A stretch of 64,000 bases of DNA, taken from NCBI GenBank assembly GCA_018645475.1, contig JABGWU010000235.1, positions 1-64,000 on the forward strand, in the 5' to 3' direction. Each line of letters starts with the position of its first letter. Position 1 is the stretch's first letter. The translations under genes were made by a program, and so were the position numbers. The stretch comes from Opitutia bacterium. GTDB lineage: Bacteria; Verrucomicrobiota; Verrucomicrobiia; Opitutales; Seribacteraceae. A model generated the notes under the pieces. That model saw only the letters and a program-made list of their open reading frames with translations, made no database searches and was not told where the DNA came from. This document shows positions 28,560-38,379 of the stretch, in pieces.

Positions 28560-29252
28560 ATGAAAAATATTATTGAAATTTCCAATCTTTCAAAATCTTT
28601 TCCCTCCCCAGATGGAGAAGAGGCTGTAGATGTCTTCAATGAAGTTAATTTATCAGTGGAACAGGGCTCCTCTGTAGCAATTGTTGGACCTTCCGGATCC
28701 GGGAAAAGCACCTTACTCAATATGATAGGGTTATTGGATAAGCCAACGGGTGGAAGCATTGAGGTAAATCAGCAAAGTCTGTCCTCACTCTCAGATCAGA
28801 CCGTAGCAGAATACCGAAATCAAACCGTGGGCTTTATTTTTCAGTCTCACCATCTTCTACCGTCATGTACGGTTTTAGAAAATGTAATGGTTCCAGCTCT
28901 TGCAGGATTTGGTAAATTAGAGGGTAGGCAACTACGTAATCGAGCAACCGAGCTTTTAGAAGAAGTTGGACTTGGCCACCGACTGGCTCATTTGCCCAGT
29001 CAAATATCAGGAGGCGAGAGGCAACGGGTTGCTGTGGCTCGTGCTTTGATTAATAATCCCTTAGTCTTGTTAGCTGATGAACCGACTGGTGCTCTTGATC
29101 AAACAAACTCTGGTAATCTTATTGATCTGCTTATTCAACTGAATGATCAGAAAGGAATTACTTTGCTAATGGTTACTCACTCTGCAGATAGTGCTAACAA
29201 AATGAAACAAGCCTACCATTTAAAGGATGGAATTTTAAACAAACAGAGATAA
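28560..29252 (+). CDS. ABC transporter ATP-binding protein (LolD/MacB-like)
   Basis: Walker A GPSGSGKST, signature SGGERQRVAVARAL, Walker B LLADEPTGALD. Confidence 0.96.
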   Translation: MKNIIEISNLSKSFPSPDGEEAVDVFNEVNLSVEQGSSVAIVGPSGSGKSTLLNMIGLLDKPTGGSIEVNQQSLSSLSDQTVAEYRNQTVGFIFQSHHLLPSCTVLENVMVPALAGFGKLEGRQLRNRATELLEEVGLGHRLAHLPSQISGGERQRVAVARALINNPLVLLADEPTGALDQTNSGNLIDLLIQLNDQKGITLLMVTHSADSANKMKQAYHLKDGILNKQR

Positions 29253-32200
29253 TGAGTCTATGGAAGTTAATCCTTAGAAATTTGCTTTTCTTCCGAAGGC
29301 AAAATACGGGTATTGTTCTAGCTGCTGCCTTATGTGGTATAGTTCTTACAGGTGCCTTGACTGTGGGTGATTCCGTCCGTTCTACCTTGAAGGATTTGGC
29401 TGAGAAAAGAATAGGGAAGGGGGATGTCGCCATGCTCTCTCCTGACGGTTTTTTTGAAGAGGATCTCGCAACTAGAATTAAAGATATTCTAGCAGATGAT
29501 GTTACAATCGCACCTATTGCATTGACGCGGGGAACATTAACAAATCCCGACGGTACGATTCGTGTGACCAATGTGCAAATTTTAGGAGTAGATCAGAGGT
29601 TTTGGAAACTTGCACCTGACTTTTCTCACACGCCACTTGGCACTTGGTCGCTGAAAAAGGAATTTCCAGAATGGGGATCCGGTAGTTTTTTTGTAAATGA
29701 AAGACTTGGAAAACGATTAAACATGGAGAAGGACGATAGATTAATTCTGAGAATGGAAGAACCAAGCCTGTTTTCCAGAGATGCACCATTGTCAGGTGAG
29801 CGGGATAATAAGTTTGTTACAATGAACAATCCATTTGGTGGAATCATACCCGCAGAAGGTTTTGGTAATTTCGGGCTACAGGGAAATCAGCGTGAACCAC
29901 TTACGCTTTTCGTCCCTTTGAATTCCTTGCAGAAGAAACTTTTCCGTTCTCTTGATGAAATTTCAGGCAACACACAATTTGCAAACTTCCTCCTTATGGG
30001 TGCTCCGAATGAAGCCGAGGTTGACCTAGAACTCGCAAAGAAGGCAATGAACAAAAGTTGGACCTTAGAAGATGCAGGAATCGAAATTAAGGAGCTCCGT
30101 AATTCAAATGAATGGAGTGTTAGAACTCGGCAGGTTTTTCTTTCGGATCGTTTAGCTAAGCAGGTTAGCCGTGTAAGCGGGAAATCCGTTGGTGTTCTAA
30201 CTTATTTAGTAAATGCAATTGAAAATAGATCGGATATGGATGGTACTGCTTTAATACCGTACTCCATGATGAGTGCGGTGGCACCCCAAAGTGTGGATTT
30301 TCTTAGCGAGGATTGGAAGGATCAAGACATTGCACTTAATCAATGGGCTGCGGATGATTTAAATGCATCACTTGGAGATTCAATAAGTGTTAGTTATTAC
30401 ACGGTTGGGGAAAGAAGAAAATTGATCGAATCTTCAAGAGAATTTGTCTTGCGAAAAATTCTTCCGATGTCACAAGCCGTTCCGGAAAATCAGGAAAGCG
30501 ATTGGACTCCCCGATTTCCAGGACTGTCAGACGCCGAATCCTGTGGAGAGTGGGATACGGGGATTCCTATTGTCCATAAGGTACGGGATCGCGATGAACA
30601 TTATTGGGACGAGTACCGGGGCACGCCAAAGGGTTTCATTTCTCTTAAGGCCGGACAGGAGATGTGGGGAAACCGTTGGGGTTCGCTAACTGGACTGAGA
30701 ATAGACAAAGGAAGTATTTCCAAGGAAGAGTTAAAAAAGAATTTGCGTAAAAATTTATATGCGGAGGATGCCGGACTGGTCCTCCGGGCTCTTCGAGCAG
30801 ATGCACAAAAAGCCGTAGAATCACCAGTTGATTTTGGTCAGTTGTTTATAGGCTTTAGTTTTTTTGTGATTATGGCTGCATTGGCAATAACCGGGATGCT
30901 CTTTAGTTTTTCGCTTGAACAAAGAAGTCAGCAAATCGGGGTTTTGAGAGCAGTTGGTTGGAAAACAATAAAGTTAAGACTGGTTTATTGGGGCGAGGGC
31001 TTATTGACCGCAGGTATTGGTTCTATTGTGGGAGTATTCCTTGCAACTATTTATGGAAAAACGATTCTTGGTCTGTTGAGCGGACAATGGAGTGGGGCGG
31101 TATCCGGTACCCATTTTGATTATAATTCATCATCAAATTCTGTGATTATTGGTGGAATATGTTCTACTGCTATTTCTTTATTGGCTATGATTTGGTCAAC
31201 GAGAAAGTTGTTAAAGCGAGAGCCCAGAGAGCTCCTTGTCACTGGATGCGAGGGTTCGGTTGGCGAAAACATTATTGTAACGAGAGCAAGGTGGCACAAA
31301 TGGGTTGGGATCCTTTGCATGCTCCTTTCTCTATTTTTAGCTTGGTTCGTTGGTTTACAGAGCAGTCACGCATCAATGGCTTTTTTTGGTGCGGGCGGGT
31401 TATTACTGGTGAGTGGACTTTTCTTATTTTGGTCAAACTTAGGTAAAAAAGAAGAAGCTGATAAAAGTTTTTCTAACCTTACCCAACTTAATCGTAGGAA
31501 TTTAGGTAGGCGTTCAGGAAGAAGTCTGGTAACAGTGGGTTCTATGGCCGCAGGTGCGTTTCTTGTTGTGAGCACAGGAGCCTTTCGAAAGGCTCCTCCT
31601 GCTTCTCCAACTGATTTACAATCTGGCACGGGCGGGTTTTCCTTCTGGGGGGAATCAGCCGTGCCTATATATGATGATTTAAATCAGGGTGAGGCCATAA
31701 ATCTTTTTGATTTAAATAAAAGTCTTCTACACGAGGCGAATGTGATTCCTTTACGTTTACGGGAGGGAGATGATGCTAGTTGTCTAAATTTGAACAAAGC
31801 ACTTCGTCCTAAAATTTTCGGTATTAAACCTAGTGATTTTGAAGGTCGATTTGAATTTGCCGAGGGAAACTGGTCTAGTCTATACCAAAATCTGGACGGT
31901 GAAGCTATTCCTGCTTTAGTCGACCAAAACACTTTAATGTGGGCATTGAAGATGGGAACTGGTGAACGGCTAAACTATGTTGACGGAGAAGGAAAACCTT
32001 TCGAGATTGAAGTCGTCGGAGCCTTCAAAGGATCTATGTTACAGGGATCAATCTTTATTAAAGAAGATGATTTCTTGAATAAATTTAAACAACAGGGTGG
32101 ATATCGAAGTTTTATGCTGACCGGAAATAGAGTGGCTGCTGAGAAGTTAGCAGTTCATTTGGAGGACCGACTATTTCAAAATGGGATGGAGTTTCAGAAT

Positions 32201-32620
32201 TCTTTAGAAAGGCTTTCAGAATTACAGAAAGTAGAGAATACATACTTATCTATTTTCCAGGGACTAGGGGGGTTGGGAATGTTAATTGGAACATGTGGAT
32301 TAGGGTTGGTCGTGGCACGAAACTTAGTTGAGCGCGGTCATGAATTTGCTTTATTTGAAGCAATTGGATTCCAGTTAAACCAACTTCGAAGAAATGTCTT
32401 TTTAGAGCATGCACAATTAGCAATATGGGGAATCCTCCTCGGTTCAATCTCGGCCATTTTGGGAATTTCCCCAGCTTTGTTTGGTGGTATCCTAGATTCG
32501 CCAAGCCTTAGTTTCATATGGTTTTTTATAATACTTTCCATCCTCGCTTTTTTCTGGGTGGGTGTTGCCGTTCACATAATTTTGGGCAAAAGCCAACTTC
32601 ACCTGTTACAAAATGAATAA
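29252..32620 (+). CDS. ABC transporter permease (FtsX-like, 1122 aa)
   Basis: TAATG coupling with the ATPase gene. FtsX-like segments (QQIGVLRAVGWKTIKLRLVYWGEGLLTAGIGSIVG; FALFEAIGFQLNQLRRNVFLEHAQLAIWGILLG). Confidence 0.92.
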   Translation: MSLWKLILRNLLFFRRQNTGIVLAAALCGIVLTGALTVGDSVRSTLKDLAEKRIGKGDVAMLSPDGFFEEDLATRIKDILADDVTIAPIALTRGTLTNPDGTIRVTNVQILGVDQRFWKLAPDFSHTPLGTWSLKKEFPEWGSGSFFVNERLGKRLNMEKDDRLILRMEEPSLFSRDAPLSGERDNKFVTMNNPFGGIIPAEGFGNFGLQGNQREPLTLFVPLNSLQKKLFRSLDEISGNTQFANFLLMGAPNEAEVDLELAKKAMNKSWTLEDAGIEIKELRNSNEWSVRTRQVFLSDRLAKQVSRVSGKSVGVLTYLVNAIENRSDMDGTALIPYSMMSAVAPQSVDFLSEDWKDQDIALNQWAADDLNASLGDSISVSYYTVGERRKLIESSREFVLRKILPMSQAVPENQESDWTPRFPGLSDAESCGEWDTGIPIVHKVRDRDEHYWDEYRGTPKGFISLKAGQEMWGNRWGSLTGLRIDKGSISKEELKKNLRKNLYAEDAGLVLRALRADAQKAVESPVDFGQLFIGFSFFVIMAALAITGMLFSFSLEQRSQQIGVLRAVGWKTIKLRLVYWGEGLLTAGIGSIVGVFLATIYGKTILGLLSGQWSGAVSGTHFDYNSSSNSVIIGGICSTAISLLAMIWSTRKLLKREPRELLVTGCEGSVGENIIVTRARWHKWVGILCMLLSLFLAWFVGLQSSHASMAFFGAGGLLLVSGLFLFWSNLGKKEEADKSFSNLTQLNRRNLGRRSGRSLVTVGSMAAGAFLVVSTGAFRKAPPASPTDLQSGTGGFSFWGESAVPIYDDLNQGEAINLFDLNKSLLHEANVIPLRLREGDDASCLNLNKALRPKIFGIKPSDFEGRFEFAEGNWSSLYQNLDGEAIPALVDQNTLMWALKMGTGERLNYVDGEGKPFEIEVVGAFKGSMLQGSIFIKEDDFLNKFKQQGGYRSFMLTGNRVAAEKLAVHLEDRLFQNGMEFQNSLERLSELQKVENTYLSIFQGLGGLGMLIGTCGLGLVVARNLVERGHEFALFEAIGFQLNQLRRNVFLEHAQLAIWGILLGSISAILGISPALFGGILDSPSLSFIWFFIILSILAFFWVGVAVHIILGKSQLHLLQNE

Positions 32621-33368
32621 GTTTAGATCATCTATGAGAAGTCATAAATCTCCATTAAAGACATTTGCTCTTTTAACCTATTTTTTAATTTTTGGATGCG
32701 TTCATAAAGAAATTGAAAGCGGTTTATCTGTTAAGAATGCCAATGATAAAAATGTGAATGTAGCTACCAATAAAAGTAATTCCGAATGGGTTGTTGAGTT
32801 CAGTGAAGACTTTTCAGAATTAGAAATTGGATCCGAGCCAGAGAGTTTATTTATATTGGACGGAGCGTATTCGGTACAGGTGGATCAGAATAATCAGAAA
32901 AGCTTGGCTTTGCCTGGATCGCCGATGGGCGACTTCGGTCTTCTTTTTGGTCCGAGGATTAGAGAAAAGGGATTGGAATTACGATTTTCTTTTTTCTCGA
33001 GTAAGAAAGGAAGGAGAATGCCATCATTTGCGGCGGGAATGGGAGGAGTCCGTGGGCTGCGATTGCGGTTAAATCCAGCATCTAGGAATCTAGTTTTATC
33101 TTTCGATGATCAAATTCTAAAGGAAATACCCTTTTCTTGGATGGGAGATCAATGGTGGTCAGTTCGCTTCCAAATGACGCCAGAAGATTCAAATCAATCT
33201 ACATTCGCACAGTACAAGCTCTGGCCGAAGCAAGAAGCGGAACCCGACACTTGGTTGATCAGTGAAAAATTCAGTATCCAATACAAGGGAGGAAAATGCG
33301 CCTTGTGGGGTTTTCCTTATGCCAGCACACCAATCCTCTTTGACGACATAACCATTCTTTCCAAGTAA
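32613..33368 (+). CDS. Lipoprotein with LamG-like/carbohydrate-binding-like beta domain
   Basis: Lipobox (LIFGC). Ends in FDDITILSK, resembling the C-terminus FDNLSIKYNN of the 10995-13310 protein. Confidence 0.6.
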   Translation: MNKFRSSMRSHKSPLKTFALLTYFLIFGCVHKEIESGLSVKNANDKNVNVATNKSNSEWVVEFSEDFSELEIGSEPESLFILDGAYSVQVDQNNQKSLALPGSPMGDFGLLFGPRIREKGLELRFSFFSSKKGRRMPSFAAGMGGVRGLRLRLNPASRNLVLSFDDQILKEIPFSWMGDQWWSVRFQMTPEDSNQSTFAQYKLWPKQEAEPDTWLISEKFSIQYKGGKCALWGFPYASTPILFDDITILSK

Positions 33369-33456
33369 ATTTAATGTTATCTTCTGATATAAAAGTTCGT
33401 ACTACCTAGAGAGAATATTTGTAGTATTTTTTAAAAAGAATGAGAATGGAATTTGT

Positions 33457-35754
33457 ATGAAATTCGTTCGCAAATTTTTTTGGACTGTTGGAATCTTTTA
33501 CTTTGCATTGCTAGGATTCAGTTTTGCTAAAGAGGGAAAGAGGGAATTAATTTTGAATGAAGTACTACCCTTGTTGGAGGAGTACTGCTATGATTGTCAT
33601 GGTGATGGTGCGCAAAAAGGTGATTTTGCTTTGGACGAATTAATTTCATTGGGAAAGTTCGAAGATCATCATAAAAAATGGGATAGAGTTTGGAAGAACA
33701 TTTACAATCGAAATATGCCTCCAGCTAATGTTCTTCAACCAAGTGATCATGAAATTTCCACAATTTTATCTTGGGTGGAAAAAGCATCCTTCCAATTCGA
33801 ACCTGATCAGATTGACCCTGGGCATGTGGTTTTAAGAAGGCTTAATCGCACCGAATACGAAAATACGGTCAAGGATTTATTTCAGGTTTCGATTGATGCG
33901 AATAATTATTTCCCAGCTGATGATACAGGATATGGATTTGATACAATTGGAGAAGTACTGACTCTTTCTCCACTGCTTATGGAAAAGTATTTGGGCATGG
34001 CTGAAATCGTTATGGAAAAGACTCTTGGCCCAGTAGACGATTTGCAAGAGCCTCTCCGATTTCTAGTGGATGATATTGGCGGTGGCACTAAGCGGGGTAA
34101 TTACCGTGTACTCCCTACTCTTGGTAGTTTTATCATTTCTCATCCATCGGAACATGGAGGAATATATGAAGTAAAAGTACACGCTTCGGCAAGCAGAGCC
34201 GGTGACGAATTGGCAAAGATGCAAGTGAATGTTAATGGCAAGAAAATCAAAACCTTTTCCATTGATTCAGAATATCCTCAAAATTCTATTTTCACATTCC
34301 AGTTTTCTGCAAAAGAAAAAGCTATCAATGAAATTTCACTTGCTTTTATTAATGATTTCTATGATCCCAAAAATAAAAATCCAAAACTTCGTGATCGAAA
34401 TTTATATATAAATGAAGTCAAAATATGTTTCCCAAATGACATTGCTCTAAAATTTAGGGATTCGAGAACCCGCCTGTTAGGTGAATGGGAAACAGAAAAA
34501 ATAGAAGATGTCCATGTATTGAAAACTCTTGAGAAATGGCTTCCTCGTATTTACCGAATGCCATTAGATGAGAAAGAAGTGTATCGGCACAAAGCTTTTT
34601 ACTTTATGAAAAGAAATGACGGAATTTCGGGTGTAGAGGCTTTGCGGGAGACTTTCAAAGCAGCTATGATTTCTCCCCGGTTTATTTTTCGAGAAGAGAA
34701 AAAAAGTCTTCAGAAAAGTAACTCGAATTATAAACAACTTGACGAATTTGCCTTGGCTCACCGGATGTCATATTTCCTCTGGAGTTCGGTTCCAGATGAT
34801 GGTCTTTGGGGCTTGGCAGAAAAGGGTAAACTTAGGGCAAATTTACATCAGGAATTTAATAGGATGGTCTCTAATGAAAATATTGATGCATTCGTTCAAA
34901 ATTTCTGCGGGCAATGGCTCCAGTTGAGAGACTTGTATTTGGTAAACCCAAACCCAGAACAATTCCCAAAATTTACTAATAAAGTTCGAGTGTCCATGCT
35001 TCGGGAGACTGAGGAATTTTTTAAATTTTTACTTAAACAAAATTTACCCGTAGATCTTCTTTTGGGTGCAAACTTTTCCATGATCAATCAAGACCTTGCC
35101 ACATATTACGGATTGGGTGGGAAATACGATCAAAAGTTTAGCAAAGTTATTTTCAATGGAAGTGATTTAAAGAAGCGAGGTGGCTTGCTTACTCATGGCT
35201 CCATTTTAACAATAACTTCTAATCCGACTCGCACCTCTCCGGTTAAGCGCGGGAAATGGGTATTGGATAATTTATTGGCTTCACCACCCAGGGATCCACC
35301 ACCAGGTGTAGCCGAATTGGAGGCACCTCATAAGGGAAGTCAAAAAACGCTTACATTAAGAGAACAGATGAAACAACATTCCCAAAACCCAACATGTTAT
35401 TCCTGCCATGCGAGTATGGACAACCTAGGCTATGCAATGGAGAATTTTGACGCGGTAGGAAATTGGAGAAATTATGAGGGGGATCAACCTATAGATGTTT
35501 TCGGAAAATTGAGTACTGGAGAAAAGTTTAGCGGTATCAAGGAATTACAAGATTTCCTTTTGCAAAATAAGAAGCATTCAATTGTTCGCTGCATTACCCA
35601 GAAGTTATTTGTTTATGGACTAGGGCGGGGGCTTACCTACAAAGACAGAGTGGCTGTGGACCAAGTTGTTATGAGTTTTAAAAATGGTCAAATCAATCTT
35701 GCTGATATACTTTTTAAAGTTATTCAGAGTAAACCTTTTCAATTTTCCAACTAA
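33457..35754 (+). CDS. Planctomycete-type cytochrome c-like DUF1592/DUF1588 domain protein
   Basis: Secreted; CYDCHGDGAQKGDFALDEL heme motif; LRRLNRTEYENTVKDLF; FCGQWLQLRDL; RTSPVKRGKWVLDNLLASPPRDPPPGV; CYSCHASMDNLGYAMENFDAVGNWR. Confidence 0.92.
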   Translation: MKFVRKFFWTVGIFYFALLGFSFAKEGKRELILNEVLPLLEEYCYDCHGDGAQKGDFALDELISLGKFEDHHKKWDRVWKNIYNRNMPPANVLQPSDHEISTILSWVEKASFQFEPDQIDPGHVVLRRLNRTEYENTVKDLFQVSIDANNYFPADDTGYGFDTIGEVLTLSPLLMEKYLGMAEIVMEKTLGPVDDLQEPLRFLVDDIGGGTKRGNYRVLPTLGSFIISHPSEHGGIYEVKVHASASRAGDELAKMQVNVNGKKIKTFSIDSEYPQNSIFTFQFSAKEKAINEISLAFINDFYDPKNKNPKLRDRNLYINEVKICFPNDIALKFRDSRTRLLGEWETEKIEDVHVLKTLEKWLPRIYRMPLDEKEVYRHKAFYFMKRNDGISGVEALRETFKAAMISPRFIFREEKKSLQKSNSNYKQLDEFALAHRMSYFLWSSVPDDGLWGLAEKGKLRANLHQEFNRMVSNENIDAFVQNFCGQWLQLRDLYLVNPNPEQFPKFTNKVRVSMLRETEEFFKFLLKQNLPVDLLLGANFSMINQDLATYYGLGGKYDQKFSKVIFNGSDLKKRGGLLTHGSILTITSNPTRTSPVKRGKWVLDNLLASPPRDPPPGVAELEAPHKGSQKTLTLREQMKQHSQNPTCYSCHASMDNLGYAMENFDAVGNWRNYEGDQPIDVFGKLSTGEKFSGIKELQDFLLQNKKHSIVRCITQKLFVYGLGRGLTYKDRVAVDQVVMSFKNGQINLADILFKVIQSKPFQFSN

Positions 35755-35804
35755 GGATGTTTGATTAATTCGTCTTCAATGATTAATATTTATCAACATG
35801 ATTT

Positions 35805-37175
35805 ATGATGCGTAGTCCTAATTTCAGTCGTAGATCCATACTTCGGGGCTTGGGAGTTTCTCTCGCATTACCTTATATGGAATCCCTTGGTAGTACATTG
35901 CCCAAGACCATTCCATTAAGAATGGGCTTCACCTATATCCCCAATGGAGTCATTATGGACAAGTGGCGTCCGCAAAAGACCGGAGTTTTGAGGGAATTAC
36001 CAAACAGCCTAAAACCTCTTCAAAATCTTAAGGACGACTTACAGGTTTTGAGCGGACTAGATCATACCAAGGCAAATGCAAATGGCGACGGTGCCGGAGA
36101 TCATGCAAGAGCTAATGCTACTTTTTTGACGGGCTGTCAGGCCAAAAAGACAGGAGGCAAGGATATTAGGATTGGGGTCTCGGTTGACCAAATTGCTGCA
36201 GGGGTAATTGGTAATCATACAAAACTACCTTCATTGGAATTGAGTTGTGATGGAGTAAGAAGGTCTGGCAAATGCGACTCCGGCTACAGCTGTGCATACC
36301 AATACAACCTGTCTTGGAAAACAGAGTCTATGCCTATGGTTCCTGAGTCTAATCCTCGTTTGGTCTTTGAACGCTTGTTTGGCCAATCAAACTCTTTCAT
36401 TGACCGCCAAAACCAACTTAAAAGAAATGGGCTTAACAAAAGTATTCTTGATTTTGCTTTGGAAGATGCCGCTCGTTTAAAAAAGCGTCTTGGAAAAACG
36501 GATCAAGGAAAATTGAACGAATATCTCACGAGCGTTCGTGAACTTGAAAAGAGAATCGAGCGGGACGAAAATCAAAGAGCGAATCTGTCTGATTTTAAAA
36601 GTCCTGAAGGGATCCCCGGGAATTATAAAGATCATTTGAGAATCATGTTTGATATGATGGCCATCGCTTATCAAAGTGATTCAACTCGAATAAGTTCTTT
36701 TTTGATGGCACACGATGGAAGCAATAGAAGTTTTCGGGATATTGGTGTTCCCGAAGGTCATCATTCTCTTTCGCATCATCGAAACGATCCAAATATGATT
36801 AAGAAGTTGGCTCGCATAGATCATTTTTATTCCGAACAGTTTGCTTATTTCCTGGAGAAACTCGCTACGACAAAAGAAATGGATGGCAGCCGTTTAATCG
36901 ATCACTGCATGATTATTCTAGGAAGCGGTATTAGTGATGGCAATCTACACCGGCATTCGGACCTGCCTGTACTTCTGGCAGGGGGTAAGTCTCATGGTTT
37001 ACAAACTGGTAGACACCATGATTTTTCTGAAGGAAGATATAATGAAGGAACCAATAAATTTACAAAAAATAGTGTTGGCGTTCCTATGACAAATTTACAC
37101 CTTGGATTGTTGGATAAAATAGGTGTAAGAGCCAAACACATGGGTGATAGTACGGGAATGATTGTAAATATATAA
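35805..37175 (+). CDS. DUF1552 domain protein
   Basis: FSRRSILRGLGVSLALPYMESL, GFTYIPNGVIMDKWRP, LSGLDHTKANANGDGAGDHARANATFLTG, HSDLPVLLAGG. Paired with DUF1592 as usual. Confidence 0.9.
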   Translation: MMRSPNFSRRSILRGLGVSLALPYMESLGSTLPKTIPLRMGFTYIPNGVIMDKWRPQKTGVLRELPNSLKPLQNLKDDLQVLSGLDHTKANANGDGAGDHARANATFLTGCQAKKTGGKDIRIGVSVDQIAAGVIGNHTKLPSLELSCDGVRRSGKCDSGYSCAYQYNLSWKTESMPMVPESNPRLVFERLFGQSNSFIDRQNQLKRNGLNKSILDFALEDAARLKKRLGKTDQGKLNEYLTSVRELEKRIERDENQRANLSDFKSPEGIPGNYKDHLRIMFDMMAIAYQSDSTRISSFLMAHDGSNRSFRDIGVPEGHHSLSHHRNDPNMIKKLARIDHFYSEQFAYFLEKLATTKEMDGSRLIDHCMIILGSGISDGNLHRHSDLPVLLAGGKSHGLQTGRHHDFSEGRYNEGTNKFTKNSVGVPMTNLHLGLLDKIGVRAKHMGDSTGMIVNI

Positions 37176-37285
37176 TTAAAAAACATTTAATATTTAAATT
37201 ATAACTTTTTTTCCTCTGTTATCTCCTAGATAAAGACTATAGAAAACCTTGCATATATTTCTGTTTTATAGACAATGAAGATTCC

Positions 37286-38374
37286 GTGCCTAGCATTAAC
37301 CGAGTTTTTTTTCTTTCATTGGGGGGTGTTTGTTTTTTAATAATCCCGTTCTTTTGGCTTGCATTAACATTTGATTATAAAGCCTTAGAAAACTTTATGA
37401 TAACCTTGTCAGATAGTTATTTTGTAGGTTATCCAATACCAGAATTATTTGGTGCTTCGAGTTCAGATTCAGTTGTGAGCAAAGTCTTTAGGTTGAAAAT
37501 TTTCCTTTCCTTAGCTTTACTATTTTATTCCCTTTTTTTTATAAGCCTTTATTCGATAGAAGAAAATTTTAGGCGACTCAGATTTCTCTTTCGGGGAATT
37601 TCAATTCCACTATTTTTGGTGGTAGTTGCGTTCTGGTTAAAGTTTGTCGGCGAAGATCATATTGTTGTGAAAAGCGAAAAAAATGAATTATTTATTGCAA
37701 CAACGATCTCACTTGTTTTTTCAATTCTTCTCTTTGCTTATTCATTTCGTTCTCAAAAGAAGACTCGCAGAATTGATGCGGTTAAAGTTTCTGAAAATGT
37801 TAGTACTTCATCTGTAAAACAAACTGTGCCACCTGTTGAGCAAACTGTAAGCGAATCGAATAATGTAAAGGAAATACCCCCCCCCGATGATTTACAAAGT
37901 GAAATACCAGAGCAGCAAACTACTGAAGAAACTTCGATGGCACTTCCAACCCAAATAGATTCAACTGAAATTGACAGTAAATCAGACTCAAAAGAAATTT
38001 CCTTGAGCGAGGAAGGTGATGAATTAGAACAACCTAACAAGCAAACTCAGGGAAATAATGAAATGTCGGACTTGCCTACTGAAGATTTAGATACCCAATC
38101 CACAAGTTCAAAAGAAATTTCCTTGAGCGAGGAAGGCGATGAATTAGAACAACCTAACAAGCAAACTCAGGGAAATAATGAAATGTCGGACTTGCCTACT
38201 GAAGATTTAGATACCCAATCCACAAGTTCAGAAGAAAATTTATCAGAGGAAGTTATTAAATCTACAATGAATCAGATAGATGCCGCAACTTCAGTAGAAA
38301 ACCCCAATATTGAGATTTCTGAAAATGAAAAAAACCTTTCTCAGAATACTCTAGTTGAAGATAAGGCAGAATAA
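37286..38374 (+). CDS. Hypothetical membrane protein with acidic/Gln-rich tail containing a tandem repeat
   Basis: N-terminal TM helices. C-terminal low-complexity region with two 40-aa copies SKEISLSEEGDELEQPNKQTQGNNEMSDLPTEDLDTQST. GTG start. Confidence 0.65.
   Translation: MPSINRVFFLSLGGVCFLIIPFFWLALTFDYKALENFMITLSDSYFVGYPIPELFGASSSDSVVSKVFRLKIFLSLALLFYSLFFISLYSIEENFRRLRFLFRGISIPLFLVVVAFWLKFVGEDHIVVKSEKNELFIATTISLVFSILLFAYSFRSQKKTRRIDAVKVSENVSTSSVKQTVPPVEQTVSESNNVKEIPPPDDLQSEIPEQQTTEETSMALPTQIDSTEIDSKSDSKEISLSEEGDELEQPNKQTQGNNEMSDLPTEDLDTQSTSSKEISLSEEGDELEQPNKQTQGNNEMSDLPTEDLDTQSTSSEENLSEEVIKSTMNQIDAATSVENPNIEISENEKNLSQNTLVEDKAE
37988..38227 (+). repeat. Two-copy 120-bp in-frame tandem repeat
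   Basis: Copies 37988-38107 and 38108-38227 read as identical except T at 38017 versus C at 38137. Confidence 0.95.
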
Positions 38375-38379
38375 GAAAA

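Noticed and set aside
16849-33368. Aryl polyene, xanthomonadin or phenazine cluster
   Set aside because: No ketosynthase, acyl carrier protein, dehydratase or phz genes in the window; only activating/tailoring-type genes are present.
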